A DNA stretch of 64,000 nucleotides, taken from NCBI RefSeq assembly GCF_013201975.1, contig NZ_CP053845.1:930001-994000 (forward strand), written 5' to 3'. The position numbers and the translations under genes are program-made. The stretch comes from Campylobacter sp. CCUG 57310. Lineage in GTDB: Bacteria > Campylobacterota > Campylobacteria > Campylobacterales > Campylobacteraceae. Shown piece by piece: positions 56,432-64,000 of the stretch. Below the pieces are notes generated by a model. That model saw only the letters and a program-made list of their open reading frames with translations, was not told the origin of the DNA and searched no databases. Position 1 is the stretch's first letter. Every line of letters begins with the position of its first letter.

Positions 56432-57589
56432 ATGAGAGAGGATGTCCTAGCTAGGATAAACGAACGTCTTAATCTTTTGGCTAAGATGCCAAGAGTAAAG
56501 AATGATAGCTCTATCACCGAGGCTTTAAGGGCAAAAGGCTTTACTCGTCGTGATTTTATGAAGTGGGCTGGTGCGATGACTGCTTTTATGGCGCTTCCTG
56601 CATCTATGACGCCTATCGTCGCAAAGGCTGCGGAGTTAAGCGATCGCTTGCCTGTGATTTGGCTTCATATGGCTGAATGTACGGGCTGTTCTGAAAGCTT
56701 ACTAAGAACAGATACTCCTACGATTGATAGTTTGATATTTGACTATATCTCACTTGAATATCACGAGACTATCATGGCTGCTTCAGGCTGGCAGGCTGAG
56801 GAGAATTTGGAGCATGCCATAGAAAAGTATAAAGGAAAGTATATTCTTTTAGTGGAAGGCGGTATCCCTATGGGAGCTACTGAGGGATATCTTACCGTAG
56901 GACCTCTTGGTTATACGGGATATTATCATGCAAAACACGCTAGCGAAAACGCCGCAGCTATCTTTGCTATCGGAACCTGTTCTAGCTTTGGCGGAGTTCA
57001 AGCTGCTAAGCCAAACCCTTCAAATTCTCAAGCTCTAAGCAAGGCTACAAGCAAACCCGTTATAAACGTTCCTGGCTGTCCTCCGAGTGAGAAAAATATC
57101 GTTGGAAACGTGCTTCATTATATTTTATTTGGGACTATTCCTTCGCTTGATGTGTTTAATCGTCCAAAATGGGCTTACGGGCTTAGAATTCACGATCTTT
57201 GTGAAAGACGCGGACGCTTTGACGCAGGCGAATTTGTTCAAAGATTTGGCGATGAAGGCGCAAAAGACGGATACTGCTTATATAAAGTCGGCTGCAAGGG
57301 TCCATATACGTTTAACAACTGCTCACGCGAGAGATTTAATCAGCACACGAGCTGGCCGGTTCAAGCGGGTCACGGCTGCATAGGTTGTAGTGAGCCTGAT
57401 TTCTGGGATACGATGGGACCGTTTGAAGAGCCTATGGGCGATAGACTTTACAATACCGTTTTGGGACTTGGCGCCGATAACGTAAGCGATAAGATCGGTA
57501 TAGGAGTTTTGGCTCTTGCAGGTATTGGTATGGCAGCGCACGCAGCTATCGCTACTTTTGCAAAAGATAAAGATGAGAAAAAGGCGTAA
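56432..57589 (+). CDS. hydA: Ni-Fe hydrogenase small subunit
   Basis: Electron-transfer subunit of the membrane-bound uptake hydrogenase, 385 residues. A long twin-arginine signal (RRDFMKWAGAMTAFMALPAS from residue 39) exports the folded HydAB pair. Cluster cysteines: HMAECTGCSESLLR (proximal), AIGTCSSFGG, PGCPPSE, HDLCERRGRFD, CLYKVGCKGPYTFNNC (distal/medial) and GHGCIGCSEPDFWD. A C-terminal membrane anchor GIGVLALAGIGMAAHAAIAT follows. First gene of the operon, 2 nt before hydB. It oxidises H2 on the periplasmic side. Confidence 0.97.
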   Translation: MREDVLARINERLNLLAKMPRVKNDSSITEALRAKGFTRRDFMKWAGAMTAFMALPASMTPIVAKAAELSDRLPVIWLHMAECTGCSESLLRTDTPTIDSLIFDYISLEYHETIMAASGWQAEENLEHAIEKYKGKYILLVEGGIPMGATEGYLTVGPLGYTGYYHAKHASENAAAIFAIGTCSSFGGVQAAKPNPSNSQALSKATSKPVINVPGCPPSEKNIVGNVLHYILFGTIPSLDVFNRPKWAYGLRIHDLCERRGRFDAGEFVQRFGDEGAKDGYCLYKVGCKGPYTFNNCSRERFNQHTSWPVQAGHGCIGCSEPDFWDTMGPFEEPMGDRLYNTVLGLGADNVSDKIGIGVLALAGIGMAAHAAIATFAKDKDEKKA

Positions 57590-57591
57590 CA

Positions 57592-59310
57592 ATGAGCGAA
57601 CAAAGAATAGTAATAGATCCTGTAACGAGGATTGAAGGGCACCTTCGAGTAGAGGTTGTCGTAGATGAAAATAACGTAGTTAAAGAGGCTTATTCTGGCT
57701 CTACCTTATGGAGAGGAATAGAGCAGGTAGTAAAGGGTCGCGATCCTAGAGATGCGGGATTTTTTACTCAAAGAATTTGCGGAGTTTGCACATATTCTCA
57801 TTATAGAGCGGGTATTGTTGCCGTTGAAAAGGCTCTTGGTATAGTTCCTCCGCTTAATGCAGAGCTTACTAGAACGCTTATGAACGCAGCTCTTTATCTT
57901 CACGACCACGTTGTGCATTTTTACCAACTCCACGGACTTGACTGGGTCGATATCGTCTCCGCGCTTGAAGCAGATCCGAGAAAGGCCAGCGAAGAGGCGT
58001 TTAAATACTGCGAAACTCCGTATGCTACGGGAGCCGATAAACTAAAAGAAGTTAAAGAAAAGGTCGCAGCATTTGCCAAAAAAGGAAATTTAGGACCGTT
58101 TGCCAACGCTTACTGGGGGCATAGTACATATCGCTTCACTCCTGAGCAAAATTTGATAGTGCTTTCACACTATTTAGAATGCTTAAGCATGCAAAGAACC
58201 ATAGCTCAAATGATGGCTATATTTGGCTCTAAAAACCCGCATCCACAAAGTTTAACAGTAGGTGGCGTAACCTGCGTTATGGATCTTTTAAGTCCGTCAA
58301 GACTTGGTGAATATCTAACCAAATTTAAAGAGACGGTTGATTTTGTAAATCGCGCTTATTATCCTGATATTTTAATGGCGGCTAAAGCTTACGGAAACGA
58401 GCCAAGCGTATTAAATGACGTGGGAGTGGCGAATTTCTTATCTTATGATGAATTTTTAGTCGGTAGAAACGATAATCTATTCCAAAGCGGTATAGTTCTA
58501 AACGGCGATTTAAGCAAGGTTTATGAAGTGGACGATATGAAGATAACCGAAGAGGCTACTCGTGCTTGGTATAAGGACGATAAACCGCTTCATCCGTATG
58601 ACGGCAAAACAGATCCTAACTATACGGGACTAGTTGATATGAAGACCCTTGACGGGCATGGCAAGATGGTTGATACTAAAGTATTTGACGCTAAGGGTAA
58701 ATATAGCTGGATAAAGGCTCCAAGATATGAGGGCAAGCCTATGCAAGTAGGTCCTATCGCAAGCATCGTAGTTAACTATGCAAGAGGAAACAAAAGAGTA
58801 GTGCCTATCGTGGATAAATTCTTGCAAGAGACAGGACTTCCGATAAACGCTATATTCTCAACATTAGGAAGAACGGCTACTCGTATGCTTGAGGCGAAAG
58901 TAGTTGCCGATCACGGTTTAACGGCGTTTAATAACTTGATTGAAAATTTAAAAACGGATCAAGAAACTTGCGCTAAATACGTAATAGACAATAAAAAAGA
59001 GTATAAAGGCTACTTTGCGGGCAATGCTCCAAGAGGCGCTTTATCTCACTGGTGTAGAATTAAAGACGGCGTTATAACAAACTGGCAAGCGGTAGTTCCA
59101 TCAACTTGGAATGCTTCTCCAAAGGATGCAAACGGCATTCGCGGATCATACGAAGAGTGTATAATCGGACTAAAGATAGCCGACTTAACTCAGCCGCTTG
59201 AAATTATTCGTAAAATTCACTCTTACGATCCATGTATCGCTTGCGCGGTTCACGTTATGGATACTAAGGGAAATAAGATTAGCGAATACAAAATAAATCC
59301 AAATTTGTAA
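57592..59310 (+). CDS. hydB: Ni-Fe hydrogenase large subunit
   Basis: Catalytic subunit, 572 residues, holding the Ni-Fe site. The N-terminal IDPVTRIEGHLRVEV, the first Ni ligand motif RICGVCTYSHYRAG and the C-terminal DPCIACAVHVMDTKG (second CxxC) are present. About 17 residues after the His in CAVH form the extension that HydD-type protease removes after nickel insertion. It is exported with HydA through the Tat signal of the small subunit. 2 nt after hydA, 9 nt before hydC. Confidence 0.97.
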   Translation: MSEQRIVIDPVTRIEGHLRVEVVVDENNVVKEAYSGSTLWRGIEQVVKGRDPRDAGFFTQRICGVCTYSHYRAGIVAVEKALGIVPPLNAELTRTLMNAALYLHDHVVHFYQLHGLDWVDIVSALEADPRKASEEAFKYCETPYATGADKLKEVKEKVAAFAKKGNLGPFANAYWGHSTYRFTPEQNLIVLSHYLECLSMQRTIAQMMAIFGSKNPHPQSLTVGGVTCVMDLLSPSRLGEYLTKFKETVDFVNRAYYPDILMAAKAYGNEPSVLNDVGVANFLSYDEFLVGRNDNLFQSGIVLNGDLSKVYEVDDMKITEEATRAWYKDDKPLHPYDGKTDPNYTGLVDMKTLDGHGKMVDTKVFDAKGKYSWIKAPRYEGKPMQVGPIASIVVNYARGNKRVVPIVDKFLQETGLPINAIFSTLGRTATRMLEAKVVADHGLTAFNNLIENLKTDQETCAKYVIDNKKEYKGYFAGNAPRGALSHWCRIKDGVITNWQAVVPSTWNASPKDANGIRGSYEECIIGLKIADLTQPLEIIRKIHSYDPCIACAVHVMDTKGNKISEYKINPNL

Positions 59311-59319
59311 GGAGGATTT

Positions 59320-60003
59320 ATGTCACATCATAAACCCGATCGCATCAGCGAATACGAATTTTCGATAGGTCTTAGGCTTACGCACTGGATTAGATTTGTA
59401 GCGATTGCATTTCTAGTCGTAAGCGGGTTTTATATATCTTATGTGTTTATAGCTCCTGAGGTTACTAACGAGCCTACGATATTTTTAAATGCAAAATGGC
59501 GCGCGGCTCATCAAGTGGCGGGATTTATACTCATCGCGGTTACGATATTTAAGCTTTATCTTTTCTTCTTTGATAAGCTTAGTAGAAAAGAGCTTGCTAG
59601 TATTTATGATTTCTTTAGTCCAAAAGTTTGGATAGCGCAGATCAAATACTACATATTTTTAGGGCCGCATCCGCACCTAAGAGGCGTGTATAATCCGCTT
59701 CAGTTTGCGTCATATTTGTTCTTTTATCTTGTGCTTTTTGTGATCTGTTTAACAGGCATGGTGCTTTATGTGCATGTTTATCACGAAGGGCTTGGTGGGT
59801 TATTTTATGAGCCGATGAGATATTTTGAAGAGCTTATGGGCGGACTTGCAAACGTTAGAACGATTCACCGCGTAGCGATGTGGATCATAATGATATTTGT
59901 TCCGGTTCATATTTATATGGCCGTATTTAACGCGGTCAAAGGCAAAAACGGTGCTATGGATGCCGTTGTAAGCGGATATAAATTCGTCAAAGAAGAGCAC
60001 TGA
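59320..60003 (+). CDS. hydC: Hydrogenase cytochrome b subunit
   Basis: Di-heme membrane cytochrome b that passes electrons from HydAB to menaquinone. The 227 residues have four to five helices: LRLTHWIRFVAIAFLVVSGF with a heme His, AAHQVAGFILIAVTIFKLYL, LFFYLVLFVICLTGMVLYVH and IHRVAMWIIMIFVPVHIYMA, with histidines in the HxHWIR, AHQV and VPVH positions. AAGGAGG site precedes the ATG. The operon order hydABC matches Wolinella and Campylobacter. Confidence 0.94.
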   Translation: MSHHKPDRISEYEFSIGLRLTHWIRFVAIAFLVVSGFYISYVFIAPEVTNEPTIFLNAKWRAAHQVAGFILIAVTIFKLYLFFFDKLSRKELASIYDFFSPKVWIAQIKYYIFLGPHPHLRGVYNPLQFASYLFFYLVLFVICLTGMVLYVHVYHEGLGGLFYEPMRYFEELMGGLANVRTIHRVAMWIIMIFVPVHIYMAVFNAVKGKNGAMDAVVSGYKFVKEEH

Positions 60004-60006
60004 TAT

Positions 60007-60546
60007 ATGAAGGTGCTCGTCCTTGGCATCGGTAATGTAATGTTCTCCGACGAAGGTGTCGGAGTTCATTTTACCGAAATGATAAAAAGAAACTACAAAT
60101 TTACTCACGAAATCAACTCTTTAGAATTTGTTGACGGTGGCACCTTGGCGATAGCCTTAACTCCGATCATAGCGGAATTTGACTATCTTATAGTGGTTGA
60201 TTGCATAAGCGCTGATGAATCAAGCATAGGCGATGTCTATTTTTTCGACTACGAAGCGATGCCAAATCAAATTTCATGGGACGGCTCGGCGCATGAGGTT
60301 GAGATGCTTCAGACTCTTCAGCTTATGGATCTAGCCGGAGATATGCCAAAGACTAAAATTTTAGGCGTTGTTCCAAAGCGAATAGAACCTATGAGTTTTG
60401 AGCTTTCAAGTGAAATTAAAGCTAGCGCCAAAGTCATGGAAAAAACACTGCTAAAACACCTTGAAGAGCTTGGATTTAGCTATGAAAAAATCTCAAATTT
60501 AAATATAATAGACCTCGCAAACGAATACAAAAACAAAGGCATCTGA
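60007..60546 (+). CDS. hydD: Hydrogenase maturation protease
   Basis: HyaD/HybD-family endopeptidase, 179 residues, that removes the C-terminal tail of HydB after nickel insertion. It has the family nickel-sensing start VLVLGIGNVMFSDEGVGVHF (Glu in DEGVG), the second acidic residue in VDGGTLAIAL and VVDCISAD, and the histidine region WDGSAHEVEMLQ. Its ATG is 3 nt after hydC stop; the stop overlaps the hydE start by 1 nt. Confidence 0.93.
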   Translation: MKVLVLGIGNVMFSDEGVGVHFTEMIKRNYKFTHEINSLEFVDGGTLAIALTPIIAEFDYLIVVDCISADESSIGDVYFFDYEAMPNQISWDGSAHEVEMLQTLQLMDLAGDMPKTKILGVVPKRIEPMSFELSSEIKASAKVMEKTLLKHLEELGFSYEKISNLNIIDLANEYKNKGI

Positions 60547-62099
60547 TGATACTAGTTTATGAATTTGAGTATGCAAACTCAAATGAAAATTTGGCGTTTT
60601 TTCTAAATTTTTATGCTAAAAAAAGCGGATTTTCTTGCGGCATAGAGCAAGAAGGTTTATATACAAGGCTTTATTTAGAAGATGAGCAGGAAGAACTTTT
60701 AAAATTTTCTGATGAAATTTCAACTCTTATACCGCACTTTATATTTTTATCAAATTCTCGTGTTTTTGTAAGCGATGAGTTAAAAGGCGAGCAAAAAGAG
60801 TTTAAAAACACTCTTTCAAACATCACTCCAAAGATGATACAAAATTTTCATGAAGGCAACATTTCAGCTTGTGAAAACGAAATTTTTAGTGATGTTAAGC
60901 TATTTAAAGATGATAAATTTGAAGCGGTTACAAAAGAAAATTTTAAAGAGATTTTGGATTTTGCGATTTTAAATTTTAAAAAAGGAGAAAGTTTAAAATT
61001 TAAAGATTTGGAGGGAAATTTTGAAATTTTAAACTTCGGCGAGTTAAGCGGTGATTTTGATATCCTGATGCCTACCAAGCTTAAAAATTTGCCAAAAATT
61101 TTTATATCCGATCAAAATTCGCAAATCGCTCTTGCGAGCTACGAAAAACCTGTTGTGGAGCTTAAGACAAGCACTCTTTATAGGCAGAACCACCCAAATG
61201 CGCCGTATTTTTTTGATGTGAAAGCTCCTAGGGACATATTTATCTACGCGCTTTGCGAAAGACTTTTTGAAGAGGGTGTAAATTTCATCGCGCTTAAATG
61301 CGATAAAGAGCTTTTTAAAGCTACAGTTTTAGAAAACGAATACATATTTTCAAATGCTCAAATTTATTACAAAAATGGCTTTAGCGACTTCATAGAGGCT
61401 TCAAAAGATAAAAATTTAGCCAATTTCTATCTAAGTGCAGATGAATTAGGCATGAAAGATGAAAATAAACTCAGAGTTTTTTTAAGCAAATTTGAAGATG
61501 ACGAGTTTAAAATTTATACTAAAAATAACGATTTTGAAGTGCTAAATTTACAAATTCCAAGCAGTTTTGAAGAGATTTTTGAAATGATATCAAAAGAGGA
61601 GGGCGGAGATAGGCTTGTGGCAAATTTTAGCGCAAATTTCCCTCTTACAAGTGGAAGCATAAACACTCCAAATAGCTTTTTTTCGCTATTTTGCATAGTC
61701 GGTAAAATTTTTGGCTTTGATGATGACTTTAAAAAAGCGGGCATTAAACTGCTTCAAAATGCGATGGATTTTAACGGTCCTAAGGGTCCAAGGCTTGATT
61801 TTAAAATGGCTTCAAAAACCGGCTTTGACATCGTTAAATTTGTAAGAAGTGGCATGAGCTTTCGCCTAGCCGGAGTTGATGATAAGATTTTAAGCTTTGG
61901 TTATCTTGAGTCGTTTGCGCATTTTATAGCCGATTTTTGCGATGTTTTACGAGAGGATTTTGACTTTAAGCACATCGTTTTGCAAGGATCTTTGTTTGAG
62001 TGTAAGGCTCTTTCAAATTTGATGGCAAAGCACCTAAGAGTAGGCGTTAGCGCAAAATTTAGCAAAGGACTTTCGCTTGAAGAGATGCGTAAAGTATGA
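60546..62099 (+). CDS. hydE: HydE, hydrogenase-operon protein of epsilonproteobacteria
   Basis: Protein of 517 residues found behind hydD in the Wolinella/Campylobacter hydrogenase operon. The N-terminal half is rich in Phe/Lys/Asp and has no known domain. The C-terminal region, LSFGYLESFAHFIADFCDVL then DFKHIVLQGSLFECKALSNL, resembles the end of HypF and kinase-like sugar/HSP70-fold proteins (compare the GGSxQNxxL pattern). It is required for hydrogenase in Wolinella as I recall, but its biochemical role is not known. Cytoplasmic, no signal. Overlaps hydD by 1 nt and hypF by 23 nt. Confidence 0.72.
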   Translation: MILVYEFEYANSNENLAFFLNFYAKKSGFSCGIEQEGLYTRLYLEDEQEELLKFSDEISTLIPHFIFLSNSRVFVSDELKGEQKEFKNTLSNITPKMIQNFHEGNISACENEIFSDVKLFKDDKFEAVTKENFKEILDFAILNFKKGESLKFKDLEGNFEILNFGELSGDFDILMPTKLKNLPKIFISDQNSQIALASYEKPVVELKTSTLYRQNHPNAPYFFDVKAPRDIFIYALCERLFEEGVNFIALKCDKELFKATVLENEYIFSNAQIYYKNGFSDFIEASKDKNLANFYLSADELGMKDENKLRVFLSKFEDDEFKIYTKNNDFEVLNLQIPSSFEEIFEMISKEEGGDRLVANFSANFPLTSGSINTPNSFFSLFCIVGKIFGFDDDFKKAGIKLLQNAMDFNGPKGPRLDFKMASKTGFDIVKFVRSGMSFRLAGVDDKILSFGYLESFAHFIADFCDVLREDFDFKHIVLQGSLFECKALSNLMAKHLRVGVSAKFSKGLSLEEMRKV

Positions 62100-64000
62100 A
62101 ATTTCAGGTCTTGTTCAAGGGGTCGGATTTCGTCCTTTTGTCTATAATTTAGCTCTTAAATTCGCTCTTTTCGGCGAAGTATATAATGATGACGAAGGCG
62201 TTAAATTAACCCTTTATGGCGAAGATGAGGCGTTGGCCAAATTTGATAAAGCATTGATAGATGAGCTTCCTAGCCTAGCCAGGATCGATGAGATTTTAAA
62301 ATTTGAGCTTGATAATGTTAAATTTAGTGACTTTAAGATAATTCCTTCAAAATCCGCTAAAAAAAATGCGCCTATCTTGCCTGACTTTGCACTTTGTGTT
62401 GATTGCGAGCGAGAATTTTATGATGTCACAAATCCTCGCTATCACTATCCTTTTATAAACTGTACTAACTGCGGACCTAGATTTTCAATCATCAAATCAC
62501 TTCCGTATGATCGCATGAATACGACTATGGATAAGTTTAAGATGTGCGAATTTTGCGGTAGCGAATACAAAGATCCCACCAACAGAAGATATCACGCTCA
62601 GCCGATATCTTGCCCAAACTGCGGTCCAAACCTAAGCCTAAAAGATAAATTTGGAAAAATAGTAACAACACGAAACGAAAGTGTAAAAATAGCAGCAAGG
62701 CTTATAAAAGAGGGTAAAATTTTAGCTATCAAAGGGCTTGGTGGCTTTCATTTGGTATGTGACGCTACAAACGAAGAAGCGGTAAATGAGCTAAGAGCTA
62801 GGAAACACCGCCCTAAAAAGCCTTTTGCTATCATGTGTAAAAATTTGCAAAATGCTAAAAAACACGCATGCATAAGCCCTGCCGAAGAGCAAATTTTAAC
62901 TTCAAATTTAAAGCCCATAGTAGTTCTTGAAAGAAAATTTGAGTCAAATTTATCAACTCAAATAGCACCAAATCTTAATAAAATAGGTATATTTTTGCCA
63001 TACACGGGCGTTCATCTTTTGCTATTTGAATACCTAAAAAACGATATTGTAGCGACTTCCGCAAATATTTCAGGCGAGCCTATAATTTATAATGAAGCAA
63101 GCTTGCTTGAGAAAATGAGCGATGTGGTTGATTACTATCTTGATAATGACCGCGAAATTTACTCTCCAAGCGATGATAGTATAGTATTTGTTATAGGCGA
63201 TGAGCCTGTTTTTTTACGAACCAGCAGGGGAGTAAATCCTAATTTTTTGTATACGAATTTTAAAGATAAACGCACTATTTTAGCCGTAGGAGCGGAGTTA
63301 AAAAACAAGTTTGCCATATACAAAGATGGCGAAGTAATGATAAGTCCTTATATAGGAGATCTTAAAAATATAGCGACTTATGAGAGGTTTTGCTCTTTAA
63401 TTGAGCTTTTTGCTCAGGTTTATGAGCTTAAATTCGACGAGATAATAGCCGACTTGCATCCTCATTTTTTAAATTTAAAATGGGCGAAAGAGTATGCGGC
63501 TAAAAACGCAGTGAAAGTAACTCAAATTCAGCACCATTATGCTCATTTGCTATCTGTTATTTTTGAGCATAGTCTTGATATAGATAAAAAATATCTCGGT
63601 TTTTGTTTTGACGGGACCGGGTATGGAAGTAACGATACGATATGGGGTGGGGAGATTTTACTCATCAATGGCAAACAATATGATAGGATTTTTCATTTTG
63701 ATGAGTTTTTATTGCTTGGCGGAGAGAGTAGTATTAAAAACATATATAAGATAGCTTACTCGATAATATTAAAATATCACTTGGAGGAAACTGCCGATAA
63801 ATTTTTAAGCAAATTTGACTCTCGTGAGTTAAAAAATTTAAAAACAATGCATGATAAGAAAATAAACTCTGTTACCACAAGCTCGCTAGGAAGGATATTT
63901 GACGCGTTTGGTAGCATTATACTAGGACTTGATACTATAAGTTACGAAGGTGAAGCAGGAATGGAGCTAGAAGCACTTTATGATGAAAATTTAGATGTAA
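62077..64000 (+). CDS. hypF: Carbamoyltransferase HypF, 3' end outside window
   Basis: HypF uses carbamoyl phosphate to build the CN ligands of the Ni-Fe site. The frame is open for 641 codons to the window edge. Acylphosphatase domain: SGLVQGVGFRPFVYNLALKF. Two zinc fingers: CVDCEREFYD with CTNCGPRFS, then CEFCGSEY with CPNCGPNLS. YrdC-like domain: ILAIKGLGGFHLVCDATNEE with RARKHRPKKPFAIMCKN and TSANISGEPI. Kae1-like domain begins with QQIQHHYAH-type QIQHHYAHLLSVIFE and FCFDGTGYGSNDTIWGGEIL. I start at TTG 62077, with AAAGGA 7 nt before it, inside the hydE end. The rest of the domain is beyond the window. Confidence 0.93.
   Translation, partial: MKRCVKYEISGLVQGVGFRPFVYNLALKFALFGEVYNDDEGVKLTLYGEDEALAKFDKALIDELPSLARIDEILKFELDNVKFSDFKIIPSKSAKKNAPILPDFALCVDCEREFYDVTNPRYHYPFINCTNCGPRFSIIKSLPYDRMNTTMDKFKMCEFCGSEYKDPTNRRYHAQPISCPNCGPNLSLKDKFGKIVTTRNESVKIAARLIKEGKILAIKGLGGFHLVCDATNEEAVNELRARKHRPKKPFAIMCKNLQNAKKHACISPAEEQILTSNLKPIVVLERKFESNLSTQIAPNLNKIGIFLPYTGVHLLLFEYLKNDIVATSANISGEPIIYNEASLLEKMSDVVDYYLDNDREIYSPSDDSIVFVIGDEPVFLRTSRGVNPNFLYTNFKDKRTILAVGAELKNKFAIYKDGEVMISPYIGDLKNIATYERFCSLIELFAQVYELKFDEIIADLHPHFLNLKWAKEYAAKNAVKVTQIQHHYAHLLSVIFEHSLDIDKKYLGFCFDGTGYGSNDTIWGGEILLINGKQYDRIFHFDEFLLLGGESSIKNIYKIAYSIILKYHLEETADKFLSKFDSRELKNLKTMHDKKINSVTTSSLGRIFDAFGSIILGLDTISYEGEAGMELEALYDENLDV

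Noticed and set aside
57087-57383. Plus-strand ORF of 98 codons inside hydA
   Set aside because: Out-of-frame shadow; hydA frame holds all cluster cysteines.

Overview
The window reads as chromosome of a Campylobacter-type epsilonproteobacterium. The evidence is AT-rich DNA with 'aaatttt'-rich spacers, short gaps and overlapping genes, many TTG/GTG starts, epsilon-type flagellar promoters (sigma-28 and sigma-54), a class II DAHP synthase, the fliD-flaG and flgI-flgJ-flgM-flgN-flgK groups, an AcnB-type aconitase and the HydABCDE respiratory hydrogenase. Several gene orders match what I remember of C. jejuni (for example trmN6/YkgJ/TPR/trpC/HIT and ankyrin/SDR/NhaC/trmA/CoA-binding/ilvA). I cannot name the species.

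Layout. 1-6.3 kb: flagellar genes. A divergent flaG-fliD unit lies on the minus strand; a conserved small gene, rsmD, flgI, flgJ, flgM, flgN and flgK lie on the plus strand, with recognisable sigma-28 and sigma-54 promoters. 6.3-14.4 kb: a DUF2400 protein, periplasmic SodC, a TauE-type permease, ATP synthase subunit a, gatB-gpsA-nagZ and an AbgA-like amidohydrolase. 14.6-18.3 kb, minus strand: pyrB-pyrC, a small anchored protein and rarD. 18.4-33.8 kb, plus strand: aroG, a flavin oxidoreductase with a coiled-coil envelope protein, then tightly packed metabolic and tRNA-modification genes through ilvA, including one clearly broken CoA-binding gene. 33.8-36.4 kb: hcp (hybrid cluster protein) with a perfect FNR-type palindrome, a MOSC protein, and a tRNA-Gln/tRNA-fMet pair with a consensus sigma-70 promoter and an integrase remnant beside it. 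36.9-45.1 kb: a chemoreceptor, a DsrE-like protein, ribBA, a two-component pair and an autotransporter with a glutamine/glycine/asparagine tandem repeat. 45.3-51.8 kb: a cytochrome c plus molybdoenzyme TMAO/DMSO reductase pair, ogt and acnB. 51.8-56.4 kb: a decayed zone with a frameshifted membrane protein gene, an unidentified minus-strand relic, an intact D-amino-acid transaminase and a heavily mutated cation-diffusion-facilitator (CDF) gene. 56.4-64 kb: hydA-hydB-hydC-hydD-hydE and the 5' part of hypF.

How it works together. The hydrogenase operon feeds electrons from H2 to quinone, and the TorA-like enzyme with its cytochrome is a terminal reductase, so the window carries both ends of an anaerobic/microaerobic respiratory chain. 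Hcp and SodC deal with nitrosative and superoxide stress. I found no clearly novel multi-gene defence or biosynthetic system. The most noteworthy observations are the decayed genes missing from a simple ORF search (CDF transporter, integrase, CoA-binding protein, unknown relic), the FNR-type box placed at about -41.5 before hcp, and an 11-bp inverted repeat that buries the flgN ribosome binding site.
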